Assembly: GCF_040537815.1 (NCBI RefSeq)
Contig: NZ_JBEWSZ010000001.1
Coordinates: 1-64,000, forward strand
Direction of reading: 5' to 3'
DNA length: 64,000 nt
Source of the DNA: Mesorhizobium shangrilense
GTDB taxonomy: Bacteria; Pseudomonadota; Alphaproteobacteria; Rhizobiales; Rhizobiaceae
Positions 8,475 to 16,849 of the stretch are shown one piece after another; position 1 is the first letter of the stretch; each line of letters opens with the position of its first letter. The position numbers and the translations under genes are program-made. A model generated the notes under the pieces. The model searched no databases. It saw only the letters and a program-made list of their open reading frames with translations, and was not told where the DNA came from.

Positions 8475-9644
8475 CTACCCCGCAATGGCGGCCCGCAGGA
8501 TGATCCGCAGCTTCTCGCGGTCGAGCTTGATGGGGTTGCCGCCGGCGCTGGGGTCGGTCTCGCCCATCGTGGCGACGCGCTCTTCGTCGATGTCGGTCAG
8601 GCCGATGCCCGGCAGGGTGGCGGGGATGTTGAGCTGCTTGCGCAGGTCGATGATCCAGTCGACCACCGCCGCTGAATCGTGGCTGGGAAGATCGAGGAAG
8701 CGCGCGAGCAGGCTGAGCTTTTCTTCCAGCACCGAGGCGTTGAACCCGACGACATAGGGCATCAGTACGGCATTGAGCAGGCCGTGATGGGTGTCGTACA
8801 GCGCGCCCAGCGGATGGGCGAGCGCGTGGATGGCGCCTAGGCCCTTTTGCAGGGCGACGCAGCCCATGCCGGATGCGATCAGCATCTGCGCGCGGGCCTC
8901 AATGTTCTTGCCATCCTCCACGGCGAGGGGCAGCCAGGTCTTGATCAGTTGCAGGGCGTTGAGCGCGATGCCCTCGGCCATGGGGTGGAAGCTCGGCGCG
9001 CAATAGGCTTCGAGCGCGTGCGACAGCGCGTCCATGCCGGTGGCCGCGGTGATGTGGGCGGGCAGGCCGGTGGTCAGTTCCGGGTCCATCAGCACGACGT
9101 CCGGCATCATGCGCGGGTGGAAGACGATGACCTTGCGCTTCTCCTGCTCGTTGGTGATGACCGAGGCGCGGCCGAGTTCCGAGCCGGTGCCGGCGGTGGT
9201 CGGTATGGCGATGACGGGAATGAGATTGGAGGTGTCGGCGCGTTTCCAGTTGTCGCCGATGTCCTCGAGATCCCACATCGGGATCGACTGCGTCGCCATC
9301 AGCGCGATCGCCTTGGCGGCGTCGAGCGCGCTGCCGCCGCCGATGGCGATGACGAGATCGTGCTGGCCCAGCTTCAGGAAGGCCACGCCATCGTCGACAT
9401 TGCCGCCGGTCGGGTTCGGCTTGACGTTGTGGAAGAAGCCGGCGTCCAGCCCGCCCGCCTTCAGCACTTCCAGCGTTCGTTGCACCGGAAAGAGCGTCTT
9501 CAGGCCATCGTCGGTGACGACCAGCGGCCGCTTCGCGCCGAGTTCGCGGACGATATCAGCCAGTTCGCCGATGCGGCCATTGCCGAAGCGCACGGAGGTC
9601 GGAAAGCTCCAGTTGGCGGAGACGGCCGGGGTGAAAGCGGTCAT
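8475..9644 (-). CDS. Iron-containing alcohol dehydrogenase
   Basis: A 389-residue group III alcohol dehydrogenase. The NAD-binding GGGSALDAAKAIAL motif is near residue 102. The metal-binding family signatures are present: TGMDALSHALEAY, and GAIHALAHPLGA followed by DTHHGLLNAV, giving the Asp and three His ligands. It would interconvert an alcohol and an aldehyde or semialdehyde. It is the last gene of a minus-strand run with Pot-like transporter genes and a glutamine-synthetase-like ligase, so an aminoaldehyde derived from polyamines is a reasonable substrate guess, not shown by sequence. Confidence 0.9.
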   Translation of the reverse strand: MTAFTPAVSANWSFPTSVRFGNGRIGELADIVRELGAKRPLVVTDDGLKTLFPVQRTLEVLKAGGLDAGFFHNVKPNPTGGNVDDGVAFLKLGQHDLVIAIGGGSALDAAKAIALMATQSIPMWDLEDIGDNWKRADTSNLIPVIAIPTTAGTGSELGRASVITNEQEKRKVIVFHPRMMPDVVLMDPELTTGLPAHITAATGMDALSHALEAYCAPSFHPMAEGIALNALQLIKTWLPLAVEDGKNIEARAQMLIASGMGCVALQKGLGAIHALAHPLGALYDTHHGLLNAVLMPYVVGFNASVLEEKLSLLARFLDLPSHDSAAVVDWIIDLRKQLNIPATLPGIGLTDIDEERVATMGETDPSAGGNPIKLDREKLRIILRAAIAG

Positions 9645-9695
9645 GGGATCATTACCTTGGATTGGCTGAGGAATGGCTTGGGAAGTGTCTGGAAA

Positions 9696-10526
9696 TCAGG
9701 CTGTCGCCAGCTTCTGTCGTTTGAGCGCCCGGCGCCGCAGGAAATCGGCCAGGAACACCAGGACCAGGGCGGGGATGAAGTTAAGCGTGGCCAGCGCCGG
9801 ATAGATCGGCGAGGAGCCGACGGCGATGCCGCTGTAGACGAAGATCGGCAGCGTGCGCGCCGTGCCGGCCAGCGAGTAGGAGACGTAGAAATTTCCCCAG
9901 GACAGCAGGAACGCAAAGGTCGCGGCGGAGAGGATGCCGGGCCACAGCAGCGGGAAGGTGATTTCACGGAAGACTTCCCAGCCGCTGGCGCCGGCATCGC
10001 GCGCGGCGTCCTCCAGCGTTTCGTCGAAGCCATGGACCTGCACGGCCACGATCACCAGCGCGAAGGGGGTGATGTAGACGATATGGCCGATGATCACCGT
10101 CGCCAGGCCGGTCGAGAAGCCCAGCCAGTTGCCGAGCACCGAGAACCACAGCAGCATCACCACGCCGAGCAGCAGTTGGGGAAACAGCAACGGCAGGAAG
10201 CTGATGGCCCGGAAGATGTTCTGGAAGCGGAAGCGATAGCGGATCCAGGCCACCGCGCCGGCCGAGCCGAGCACGGTGGCGAAGACCGTCGAGATGACTG
10301 CCACGATCGCGGAATTCGTCACCGCCGGCAGGAAGTCGGGCTTGCGGAACAGCTCGCCATACCATTCGAGCGAAAAACCTTCGATCGGGAAGGTCAGCAC
10401 GCGGCTGCTGGTGAAGGAGAACACCACCAGCGTCAGGATCGGCACGTAGAAGAACAGGATCAGCAGCGCCACGGTGCCAACGAGGAAGACGTCGACGAAC
10501 CTGTCCTTCAGCCGTTCCGGGATCAT
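9696..10526 (-). CDS. ABC transporter permease, PotC-like
   Basis: A 276-residue inner-membrane permease with six predicted helices and an EAA loop (EDAARDAGASGWEVFREITFP). It matches the second permease of spermidine/putrescine-type (PotC) systems. The start ATG at 10526 overlaps the stop of the upstream permease gene in an ATGA junction, so translation is coupled. A long frame extends further upstream but is antisense-like noise inside the other permease gene. It forms the membrane channel together with the PotB-like partner. Confidence 0.88.
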   Translation of the reverse strand: MIPERLKDRFVDVFLVGTVALLILFFYVPILTLVVFSFTSSRVLTFPIEGFSLEWYGELFRKPDFLPAVTNSAIVAVISTVFATVLGSAGAVAWIRYRFRFQNIFRAISFLPLLFPQLLLGVVMLLWFSVLGNWLGFSTGLATVIIGHIVYITPFALVIVAVQVHGFDETLEDAARDAGASGWEVFREITFPLLWPGILSAATFAFLLSWGNFYVSYSLAGTARTLPIFVYSGIAVGSSPIYPALATLNFIPALVLVFLADFLRRRALKRQKLATA

Positions 10527-11395
10527 TGGACAGCCCTCCCGCGGTTGCCGCGCATCAGCACGGCGGCGGCGAGCGCCAGCGACAGGGCGCCGATGACGAT
10601 CAGCACCAGGGTCAGCGCCGCGCCCAGCGGCCAGTTGACCCGCGTCTCGAAGCTCTGGCGGATCAGTTCCGAAGCCAGGGGCGCGGTGCCGCCGCCCAGG
10701 ACCTTCGGCTCGAGGAAGGCGCCGAGGCTGAGCACGAAGACCAGCACCGCGCCGCAATAGAGGCCGGGGCGGGCGAGCGGCAGGGTCACCTCGAAGAAGG
10801 CGCGCAGCCGCGACGCGCCGGAATCATAGGCGGCCAGAACGAGGTCGCGATCGATGCGCGCCAGCGACAGATAGATGGTGAACATCGGATAGACGACCAG
10901 GCCATAGACCATGCCGATGATGGTGCCGGTGGGCGTGAACAGGAGGTTGAGCGCTTCGGGACCAAGGCCCAGATGCGCCAGCAGCCAGTTGGCGACGCCG
11001 CTCTTGTCCAGCACCAGGATCCAGCCGAAGGTTTTCAGCACCGCGTCGGTCAGGAAGGCGAAGATGATCAGGATCTGGATCTGCGCGTTGTAGGCCCGGA
11101 GCCGCGTCGCCAGCGCATAGGCGGCCGGAAAGGCGATGAGCACGCAGACGACCACGCAGACCAGCGCCATGGCGACGGTGCGCGCCATGATCGTCCAGTA
11201 ATGCGGCTTGGAGAACACCTCAGTCCAGATTTTCAGGTCCCAGGTCCAGGACAGGCGGTAGAATTGCGTCGTCTGGAATGACAGCACCACGGTCATGACC
11301 AGCGGAATGATGAAGAACAGCAGCATGACGATGCCAAGCGGCGCCACCGTTGCCACCAGAACCGGATCACCCCAGCGTTTGCTATCGGTTCGCAC
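10523..11395 (-). CDS. ABC transporter permease, PotB-like
   Basis: A 290-residue permease with an N-terminal membrane helix at about residues 12-35 and five more helices, plus an EAA-type loop (DSGASRLRAFFEVTLPLARPG). It is the PotB-type partner of the downstream permease, with a 4-bp overlap, and starts 3 bp after the ATPase gene ends. The gene order ATPase, PotB, PotC is that of polyamine/2-aminoethylphosphonate/opine importers, so the exact ligand could be any of these. Confidence 0.88.
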   Translation of the reverse strand: MRTDSKRWGDPVLVATVAPLGIVMLLFFIIPLVMTVVLSFQTTQFYRLSWTWDLKIWTEVFSKPHYWTIMARTVAMALVCVVVCVLIAFPAAYALATRLRAYNAQIQILIIFAFLTDAVLKTFGWILVLDKSGVANWLLAHLGLGPEALNLLFTPTGTIIGMVYGLVVYPMFTIYLSLARIDRDLVLAAYDSGASRLRAFFEVTLPLARPGLYCGAVLVFVLSLGAFLEPKVLGGGTAPLASELIRQSFETRVNWPLGAALTLVLIVIGALSLALAAAVLMRGNRGRAVQ

Positions 11396-11398
11396 GGC

Positions 11399-12523
11399 TC
11401 ACTCCGAAAGCAGGAAGCAGCGGGTGGGATGAAAGCCGATCCTGACGCTGTCGGACACCTTAGCCGGCAGTTCGAGCGAGCCGGCGAGATCCATGACCAC
11501 AGCCTTGTCCAGGCCGGGCACGCGCACGCGATACTGCGTCGAGGAGCCCTTGATGAAATATTCCTCGACGGTGCCGTTCAGAATCCATTCGCCGGGTTCG
11601 GCCGCGCCGGTGACGAAACGGATGGTTTCGGGACGCACCAGCAGGGCGGTCTGGTTGCTGCCCAGGAAGGGAGAGACCTGCTCGCCGGCTATCACCGCGA
11701 AGTCTCCGCCTATGAGAGGCGAGGTGACCTTTGCCTCGCTGCCGTCGCGTGAGACGGCGACCGGGAGGAAATTGGTTTCGCCGATGAAGCCGGCGACGAA
11801 CATGTTGGCCGGCCGGTAGTAGATGTCGGATGGCGTGCCCAGTTGCACGACTTCGCCGGCGCGCATGACGCAGATGCGGTCGGCCAGCATCATGGCTTCC
11901 TCCAGGTCATGGGTGACGAGGACGAAGCTGGTGCCGAGTTCGCGATGCAGTTTCTTCAGCTCGGCCTGCAGCGATTTCTTCAGCTTGGCATCGAGCGCGC
12001 TCATCGGTTCGTCGAGCAAAAGCACGCTCGGGCGCGAAATCAGCGCGCGGGCCAGCGCCACGCGCTGCTGCTCGCCGCCGGAAAGCTGGACGGGATAGCG
12101 CGTCAGGTATTCGCGCTTGAGATGCATGAGATCGAGCATGGCGGCGATGCGCTGATCCATCTCGGCCTTGGCCACCTTCTGCAGCTTGAGCGGAAAGCCG
12201 ATATTGTCGGACACGGTCTTGTGGGGGAACAGCGCCAGCTTCTGGAACACCATGCGCGTCGGCCGCTTGGCGGCCGGAACCCCTTGCATGTTCTCGCCCT
12301 GGATTTCCAGCACGCCGGCGGTCGGGTCCTCGAAGCCGGCAAGGATCTTCAGAAGCGTGGTCTTGCCGCAGCCGGACGGGCCGACAAGCGCCACGAATTC
12401 GCCCGCGCCGATGTCGAGGGACACGCCGTGCAGGGCTCGCATGGAGCCATAGTCCTTGACGATGCCAGATGCATTGATGATTGGCGCATTGATGATTGGC
12501 GCGTTGATGATTGCGGTTGTCAA
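11399..12523 (-). CDS. ABC transporter ATP-binding protein, PotA-like
   Basis: A 374-residue ATPase with Walker A GPSGCGKTTLLKIL, signature LSGGEQQRVALARAL, Walker B VLLLDEPMSALD and a C-terminal TOBE regulatory domain (last ~90 residues). This is the PotA/CysA-type two-domain build. The likely start is TTG at 12523 with GGGCGGGCGAG upstream; no ATG lies before the conserved region except far upstream. The N-terminus carries an unusual in-frame tandem repeat, IINAP-IINAP-IINAS, encoded by three 15-bp units. The polyamine assignment follows the neighbouring binding protein and glutamine-synthetase-like gene. Confidence 0.88.
   Translation of the reverse strand: MTTAIINAPIINAPIINASGIVKDYGSMRALHGVSLDIGAGEFVALVGPSGCGKTTLLKILAGFEDPTAGVLEIQGENMQGVPAAKRPTRMVFQKLALFPHKTVSDNIGFPLKLQKVAKAEMDQRIAAMLDLMHLKREYLTRYPVQLSGGEQQRVALARALISRPSVLLLDEPMSALDAKLKKSLQAELKKLHRELGTSFVLVTHDLEEAMMLADRICVMRAGEVVQLGTPSDIYYRPANMFVAGFIGETNFLPVAVSRDGSEAKVTSPLIGGDFAVIAGEQVSPFLGSNQTALLVRPETIRFVTGAAEPGEWILNGTVEEYFIKGSSTQYRVRVPGLDKAVVMDLAGSLELPAKVSDSVRIGFHPTRCFLLSE
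12471..12515. repeat. Three tandem 15-bp units inside potA-like gene
   Basis: Positions 12471-12485 and 12486-12500 are identical (GCATTGATGATTGGC); 12501-12515 is a variant (GCGTTGATGATTGCG). The unit length is a multiple of three, so the reading frame is kept and the protein gains repeated IINAP pentapeptides directly after the start codon. It looks like a recent slippage expansion. Confidence 0.85.
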
Positions 12524-12600
12524 AACTCGCCCGCCCTGAATGTGGGTGAAACTATCATGGAGCCCGCGCGCCGGAACGCGCGGGCCTTGAAGGCGGCGCT

Positions 12601-13749
12601 TTAGCGCGCGGCCAGTTCTTCCTGCCAGATCGCCAGCATGTCGTCGATGTTCGGCGCGACCGTGTGGAAATGGCTGTTGTCCCAGGCCGTCCACATGTAG
12701 TCCATCTGCAGCGCCTTCTTCTCGGCGTCCGAGAACAGCGCTTCGGCCTTGGCATTCGGCACGAGGTTACAAGTGGCCTCGGTGATCGACAGCTGCTTGG
12801 CCACTTCCGGCGAGACGATGTATTTCAGGAAGTCGGCGGCGACCTTGGAGTCGCGGCCGTTTGCGATCAGGCCCGTCGCCTCCATCCAGATGATGCCCTG
12901 CTTGAGGCCATTCTTCGGCTCGGGAACGATCGACTGGATGTAGTCGTGGCCCTTCATGCGCAACGAAGAGGTGGCGTAGGTACCGCCGCCGATCAGCGCC
13001 CGGAACGAGCCGTCGATCAGGCCCTTCTGGGCGATCGCCAGGTCGGCGACGATAGCGCGGGTGTTCTTGAAGGCGGCGCGCAGCACCTTGCGCACTTCAT
13101 CGAGCGCCGCCTGGTCCAGCGAAACATAGGGGTCGACGCCGGCATAGAGCGCCAGCGGCATGATCGGCCAGTCACCCCAGTCGAGCAGGCAGATCTTGTC
13201 CTTGTAAGCCGCATCGAACACCGGCGCGTAGCTCGACCATGTCTCGAGCTTGTCGAACTTGGTGTTAACCGTCGGGCCGACCCAGCCCCAGCGGGTCGGC
13301 AGACCGGTTGCCTTGCCTTCGAACTGCAGCGGCGTGAAAGGCGCCCGGAACTGCGGGTAGAATTCGGCGTATTGCTCGGCGAAATCCTTGTCGTCGATGT
13401 AGCGGCAGATGCCGGCCGGCCCCATGCGCGCGATCCACGGGCTGTCGGACGAAACGAGGTCGAAATCCTTCGACGCGCCGGCGGCGAGCTTGGCGAAGCC
13501 GCCAGCGGAATCGGTGATCAGGTCGACGGAAATCGAGACGTCCTTCTGCTTCTGGAACGGGTCCAGGATCGACGGTGCGTTATAACCTTCCCAGCACATG
13601 TAGTTGAGGCTCTCGGCGGCGGATGCGCCCTTCGGCATGCCGAAGATGCCGGCGCCGGCGGCCGCCAGCCCAAGGCCGCCCATGCCCTTCAGCACTGAGC
13701 GGCGATCAACGCCTGCCCGTGCTCCAATGTCTGATGCCTGTTTTTTCAT
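12601..13749 (-). CDS. ABC transporter substrate-binding protein, PotD/PotF-like
   Basis: A 382-residue extracellular solute-binding protein. The N-terminus has a twin-arginine signal (DRRSVLKGMGGLGLAAAG) with cleavage near GASAA, so it is probably exported folded by the Tat system. The mature part starts SLNYMCWEGYN, close to the PotD/PotF family start, and contains LPTRWGWVGPTVNTKF. It would present a polyamine or related amine to the PotABC-like complex encoded next. There is 77 bp between this gene and the ATPase gene. Ligand identity is inferred from family and the neighbouring glutamate-amine ligase-like gene. Confidence 0.88.
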   Translation of the reverse strand: MKKQASDIGARAGVDRRSVLKGMGGLGLAAAGAGIFGMPKGASAAESLNYMCWEGYNAPSILDPFQKQKDVSISVDLITDSAGGFAKLAAGASKDFDLVSSDSPWIARMGPAGICRYIDDKDFAEQYAEFYPQFRAPFTPLQFEGKATGLPTRWGWVGPTVNTKFDKLETWSSYAPVFDAAYKDKICLLDWGDWPIMPLALYAGVDPYVSLDQAALDEVRKVLRAAFKNTRAIVADLAIAQKGLIDGSFRALIGGGTYATSSLRMKGHDYIQSIVPEPKNGLKQGIIWMEATGLIANGRDSKVAADFLKYIVSPEVAKQLSITEATCNLVPNAKAEALFSDAEKKALQMDYMWTAWDNSHFHTVAPNIDDMLAIWQEELAAR

Positions 13750-13791
13750 TTGCCTGTTCCCTTTCTATTTTTTCAGTCCAAAATTCCCCGA

Positions 13792-15135
13792 TCAGACGAT
13801 GCCGAGGTATCGCCGGATCTCCCATTCGCTGACCTGTTTCTGGTACTCGCCGAATTCGAAGCGCCGTCCGGTGACGAAGCTGTCGATGAAGTCGTCGCCG
13901 AAGATTTCGCGGGCGACAGCGCTTGCGTTGAGCCGCTCCGTCGCCTGGCCGAGATCGGACGGAAAGACGGCCTCCGGCGAGGGTGTCGCTGCATAGAAGT
14001 TCTCGCCACTGCCGGCCGGCGGCTCGATCTGGTTGCGGATGCCATAAAGGCCGGCGCCGATGCAGAGCGCCAGCGCCAGATAGGGATTGGCATCGGCCGA
14101 GGGCACGCGAAACTCGACGCGGGTGGATTCCGGCTCATCATTGATGACGCGCACCGCCGCCGTGCGGTTCTGGACGCCCCAATTGGCTGAAGTCGGCGCC
14201 CAGGCGCCAGGCACCAGCCGCTTGTAGGCGTTGACGGTGTGGGCGCACATTGCCAGCAGTTCCGGCATCAGCTTCACCAGGCCGCCAATGAAATGGCGCC
14301 CGAGCTGGCTCAGTCCGTCCTCGGCGCCGGGATCGGCGAACACCGCATTGCCCTGCTTGTCGCGCATAGAGACATGCAGGTGGCCGGACTGGCCCGGCAG
14401 CGCCGGCGACAGTTTTGACATGAACCCGGCGGTCAGGTCGTGGCGGGAGAAATACCCCTTGGCAAAATTCTTGAACAAGGCCGCATCATCAGGGGATTTC
14501 AGGCCCTTGGCGTAAGTCAGCGGCGCCTCGAAGCATCCGGGACCAAGCTCGGTGTGGATGGCATCGAGGCCGATCCCCATCGTCGTCATGGTGTCGTGCA
14601 GGCCCTGCAGCAGGTCGCCATGGATGGCTGAAGTCTGCAGCGAATAGGTGCGGTTCCCCTGCGCGAAGTAGGTGAGGTCGCGATAGTCCTTGGCGCGCAG
14701 GCTTTCCGGCGTCTCGTCGAACAGGAAGAACTCGTATTCGAAGGCCGAGAACACGTCGAAGCCCAGGTCGGCGGCCTCTGCGATCAGCCGCTGGCAAAGA
14801 TTGCGCGGCGAGCGCTTGCCGAAATCGCCGGAGAAATCCGCGATGCAGAGTGCGGCATCCTCGGCGAACGGATATTTGCGCAGGCTGGAAGCATCGAGGA
14901 CTGCCGGCCGGTCGATGAAGGCGCCGTCGATGAAGGTCTTTTCGGCGATGTCCCAGAAATACAGGACCTCGCAGAACGGATAACCCTTGGCGGCCAGCTT
15001 GACCGCCTTGTCGGCGGAGACCAGCTTGTCGCGAAATTCGCCGGCCGGGTCCATCATGCCGATATGCACGGCCTTGGCACCGAGCTTTTCCAGGCCCGCC
15101 GCGAAGCTCGCCCCGGTATCATTGACTGTCGACAT
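13792..15135 (-). CDS. Glutamine-synthetase-family ligase, gamma-glutamylpolyamine type
   Basis: A 447-residue glutamine synthetase type III/PuuA-like enzyme. It has the beta-Grasp region, then the catalytic domain with FDVFSAFEYEFFLF, the ATP-binding GQSGHLHVSM stretch and the R-rich site NRTAAVRVIN followed by FRVPSADANPYLALA. Such enzymes couple glutamate to amines such as putrescine. The ATG at 15135 matches the family length; an upstream start at 15183 would lie in the divergent promoter region. It heads the Pot-like/alcohol dehydrogenase gene run and faces a LuxR-type regulator, supporting a role in gamma-glutamylated amine catabolism. Confidence 0.85.
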   Translation of the reverse strand: MSTVNDTGASFAAGLEKLGAKAVHIGMMDPAGEFRDKLVSADKAVKLAAKGYPFCEVLYFWDIAEKTFIDGAFIDRPAVLDASSLRKYPFAEDAALCIADFSGDFGKRSPRNLCQRLIAEAADLGFDVFSAFEYEFFLFDETPESLRAKDYRDLTYFAQGNRTYSLQTSAIHGDLLQGLHDTMTTMGIGLDAIHTELGPGCFEAPLTYAKGLKSPDDAALFKNFAKGYFSRHDLTAGFMSKLSPALPGQSGHLHVSMRDKQGNAVFADPGAEDGLSQLGRHFIGGLVKLMPELLAMCAHTVNAYKRLVPGAWAPTSANWGVQNRTAAVRVINDEPESTRVEFRVPSADANPYLALALCIGAGLYGIRNQIEPPAGSGENFYAATPSPEAVFPSDLGQATERLNASAVAREIFGDDFIDSFVTGRRFEFGEYQKQVSEWEIRRYLGIV

Positions 15136-15277
15136 ATAGGACCGCCCCAGTATTTTCGCCCTGAGGCTAGGCTTGGGCTTCACGCAACAAAATATCCCGT
15201 TAGGGACAGATGGGCAGGAAAATTGCTATGGCCCTGGCAAGGCGCGCAAAGTGCTACCAGAGGAACGGAGGATCGTG

Positions 15278-16066
15278 GTGACGACAGGCTTCGCGCCATG
15301 GAACAGGAAGATTGCAGCGGCCATCCAGGAGGTCGGCACGCCGGACTTCCCGCAGCGCATCGAGGAGGCGCTGAAGGCGATCATCGACCTCGATATCGTG
15401 ATGATCTTCGCCTATTCCGGCACGGAAAAGCCTGTTTGCCTCTACCACAATATCGATCCCGTACGCGCGGCGGTCGTGATCACCGCCTATGCGAATGGAC
15501 CCTACCTGCTCGACCCCTTCTATCGCGCGGCGACGGACCTCAAGGCCATCGGGGTCAGGCAATTGCGAAGAATGGCGCCGGACCAGTTCTACAGTTCGGA
15601 ATATTTCCGCAGGCATTACGGCCTGACCAAAATCCGCGACGAGGTCGGCATCGTCTGCCGGCCGGCGGGCAGTGCGGCCATCGTCATCAGCTTCACCCGC
15701 CCCATGGAATCGCCCGCCTTCGGGCGGCGCGACCTCAAGATTATCCACGACGCCGAACCGGTGATCCGCCTGCTGGTCGAACGCAACTGGAGCCATGCGC
15801 GCCTTGGCTCCGGCGAGACCGAAGGCGAACCGGTCGATCCGATGAACGCGACGCTGAACAGGATGACGGGCGGCGTGCTGACGCCGCGCGAAATCGAGAT
15901 CACATCGCTGATCCTGCGCGGACATTCGAGCGCGGCCATCGCCGACGCGCTGAACATCGCCGAGGGGACGGTGAAGAACCACCGCAAGAACATCCACCAG
16001 AAGCTTCGGATATCCAGCCAGTCCGAGCTGTTCTCGATGTTTATTTTCCACCTTTCGAAGCAATGA
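15278..16066 (+). CDS. LuxR-type transcriptional regulator
   Basis: A 262-residue regulator with a C-terminal LuxR helix-turn-helix at residues 201-245 (LTPREIEITSLILRG, then IAEGTVKNHRKNIHQKL). The N-terminal ~180 residues look like a ligand-sensing domain but lack the clear invariant residues of acyl-homoserine-lactone binders, and no luxI-like gene is nearby. The GTG at 15278 (or the adjacent GTG at 15275) follows CGGAGG by a good distance. It is divergent from the glutamine-synthetase-like gene and likely controls the polyamine-type run. The ligand is unknown. Confidence 0.82.
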   Translation: MTTGFAPWNRKIAAAIQEVGTPDFPQRIEEALKAIIDLDIVMIFAYSGTEKPVCLYHNIDPVRAAVVITAYANGPYLLDPFYRAATDLKAIGVRQLRRMAPDQFYSSEYFRRHYGLTKIRDEVGIVCRPAGSAAIVISFTRPMESPAFGRRDLKIIHDAEPVIRLLVERNWSHARLGSGETEGEPVDPMNATLNRMTGGVLTPREIEITSLILRGHSSAAIADALNIAEGTVKNHRKNIHQKLRISSQSELFSMFIFHLSKQ

Positions 16067-16082
16067 TGGCCCGGTGTGTCCG

Positions 16083-16796
16083 ATGAACGATGGCATGAAG
16101 ATTAGCCGGCAAAAGGCGCCCATGGCGCTGACGGAGGAACTGGTCGCGCGCACGCTGCGCGTCGTCGAGGATGCCGGGCCGACGCCGGGCATGATCCACA
16201 TGACCGACGCCGATTATGTCCGCGTGCGCGACGAGGTGCTGGCCTCGGCGCCGGTGGGGCCGCTGAAACTGTTCGCTTATGGCTCGCTGCTGTGGAATCC
16301 GGTTGGCGAGGTTCGTGGTGGCGAAAGGGCGGTGGCTACGGGCTGGCACCGGTCGTTCTGCTTCACCGTCAAGCGCTACCGGGGCACGGTCGAGCAGCCC
16401 GGCCTGATGATGGCGCTCGATCGCGGCGGCCAGTGCCAGGGCATGGTGTTCGAGATCGCCGAACCACTGGCTGATAATCTCGACGCGCTGCTGCGCCGCG
16501 AGATGACCATCCTGCCTGCCGTCAACGTGCCCCGCTGGTTGCAGGTGAGGACAGAAGGCGGCGTGTCGCGGGCGCTGGGTTTCGTCGTCAATCCGGCGAG
16601 CCCGCGCTATGTCCGCCTGGACAAGCCGGCGATCGCGGCGACCTTGGCGCATGCCGTCGGGCATTGGGGCTCAGGCGCGCAATACCTGTTCGAGACGATC
16701 CGCCACCTCGAAGACCTCGGCATTCGCGACCGCAATCTGTGGCAGTTGCAGGCGCTGGTGGCTGATGAGATCAGGCGGGCGGTTACGATTGAGTAA
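16083..16796 (+). CDS. ChaC-like gamma-glutamylcyclotransferase
   Basis: A 237-residue member of the ChaC family. The substrate-binding glycine motif FAYGSLLWNP begins near residue 64, followed by a typical beta-barrel core (GWHRSFCF, KRYRGT, GMVFEIAE). These enzymes release 5-oxoproline from gamma-glutamyl compounds such as glutathione. It starts 16 bp after the LuxR gene, so both may be one transcript. Beside a gamma-glutamyl ligase-like gene, it could open or recycle gamma-glutamyl amines; that link is inference. A GTG nine bases upstream is an alternative start. Confidence 0.85.
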   Translation: MNDGMKISRQKAPMALTEELVARTLRVVEDAGPTPGMIHMTDADYVRVRDEVLASAPVGPLKLFAYGSLLWNPVGEVRGGERAVATGWHRSFCFTVKRYRGTVEQPGLMMALDRGGQCQGMVFEIAEPLADNLDALLRREMTILPAVNVPRWLQVRTEGGVSRALGFVVNPASPRYVRLDKPAIAATLAHAVGHWGSGAQYLFETIRHLEDLGIRDRNLWQLQALVADEIRRAVTIE

Positions 16797-16849
16797 CAAG
16801 CGCGCCGGATCTTTGTTGCCCAAGGGATTTTTTACGCCAATCATGTGGG

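Noticed and set aside
8847..10760. Long plus-strand open frame (over 600 codons) opposite the alcohol dehydrogenase and permease genes
   Set aside because: It is an antisense frame of high-GC DNA; composition is His/Arg/Gly/Gln-rich without any domain, and the minus-strand genes are secure.
12471..12515. Tandem repeat considered as a CRISPR or regulatory array
   Set aside because: Units are contiguous without spacers and lie in frame within a coding gene.
15278..16066. Quorum-sensing locus (LuxR with nearby LuxI)
   Set aside because: No acyl-homoserine-lactone synthase gene is present and the sensor domain lacks clear lactone-binding residues.
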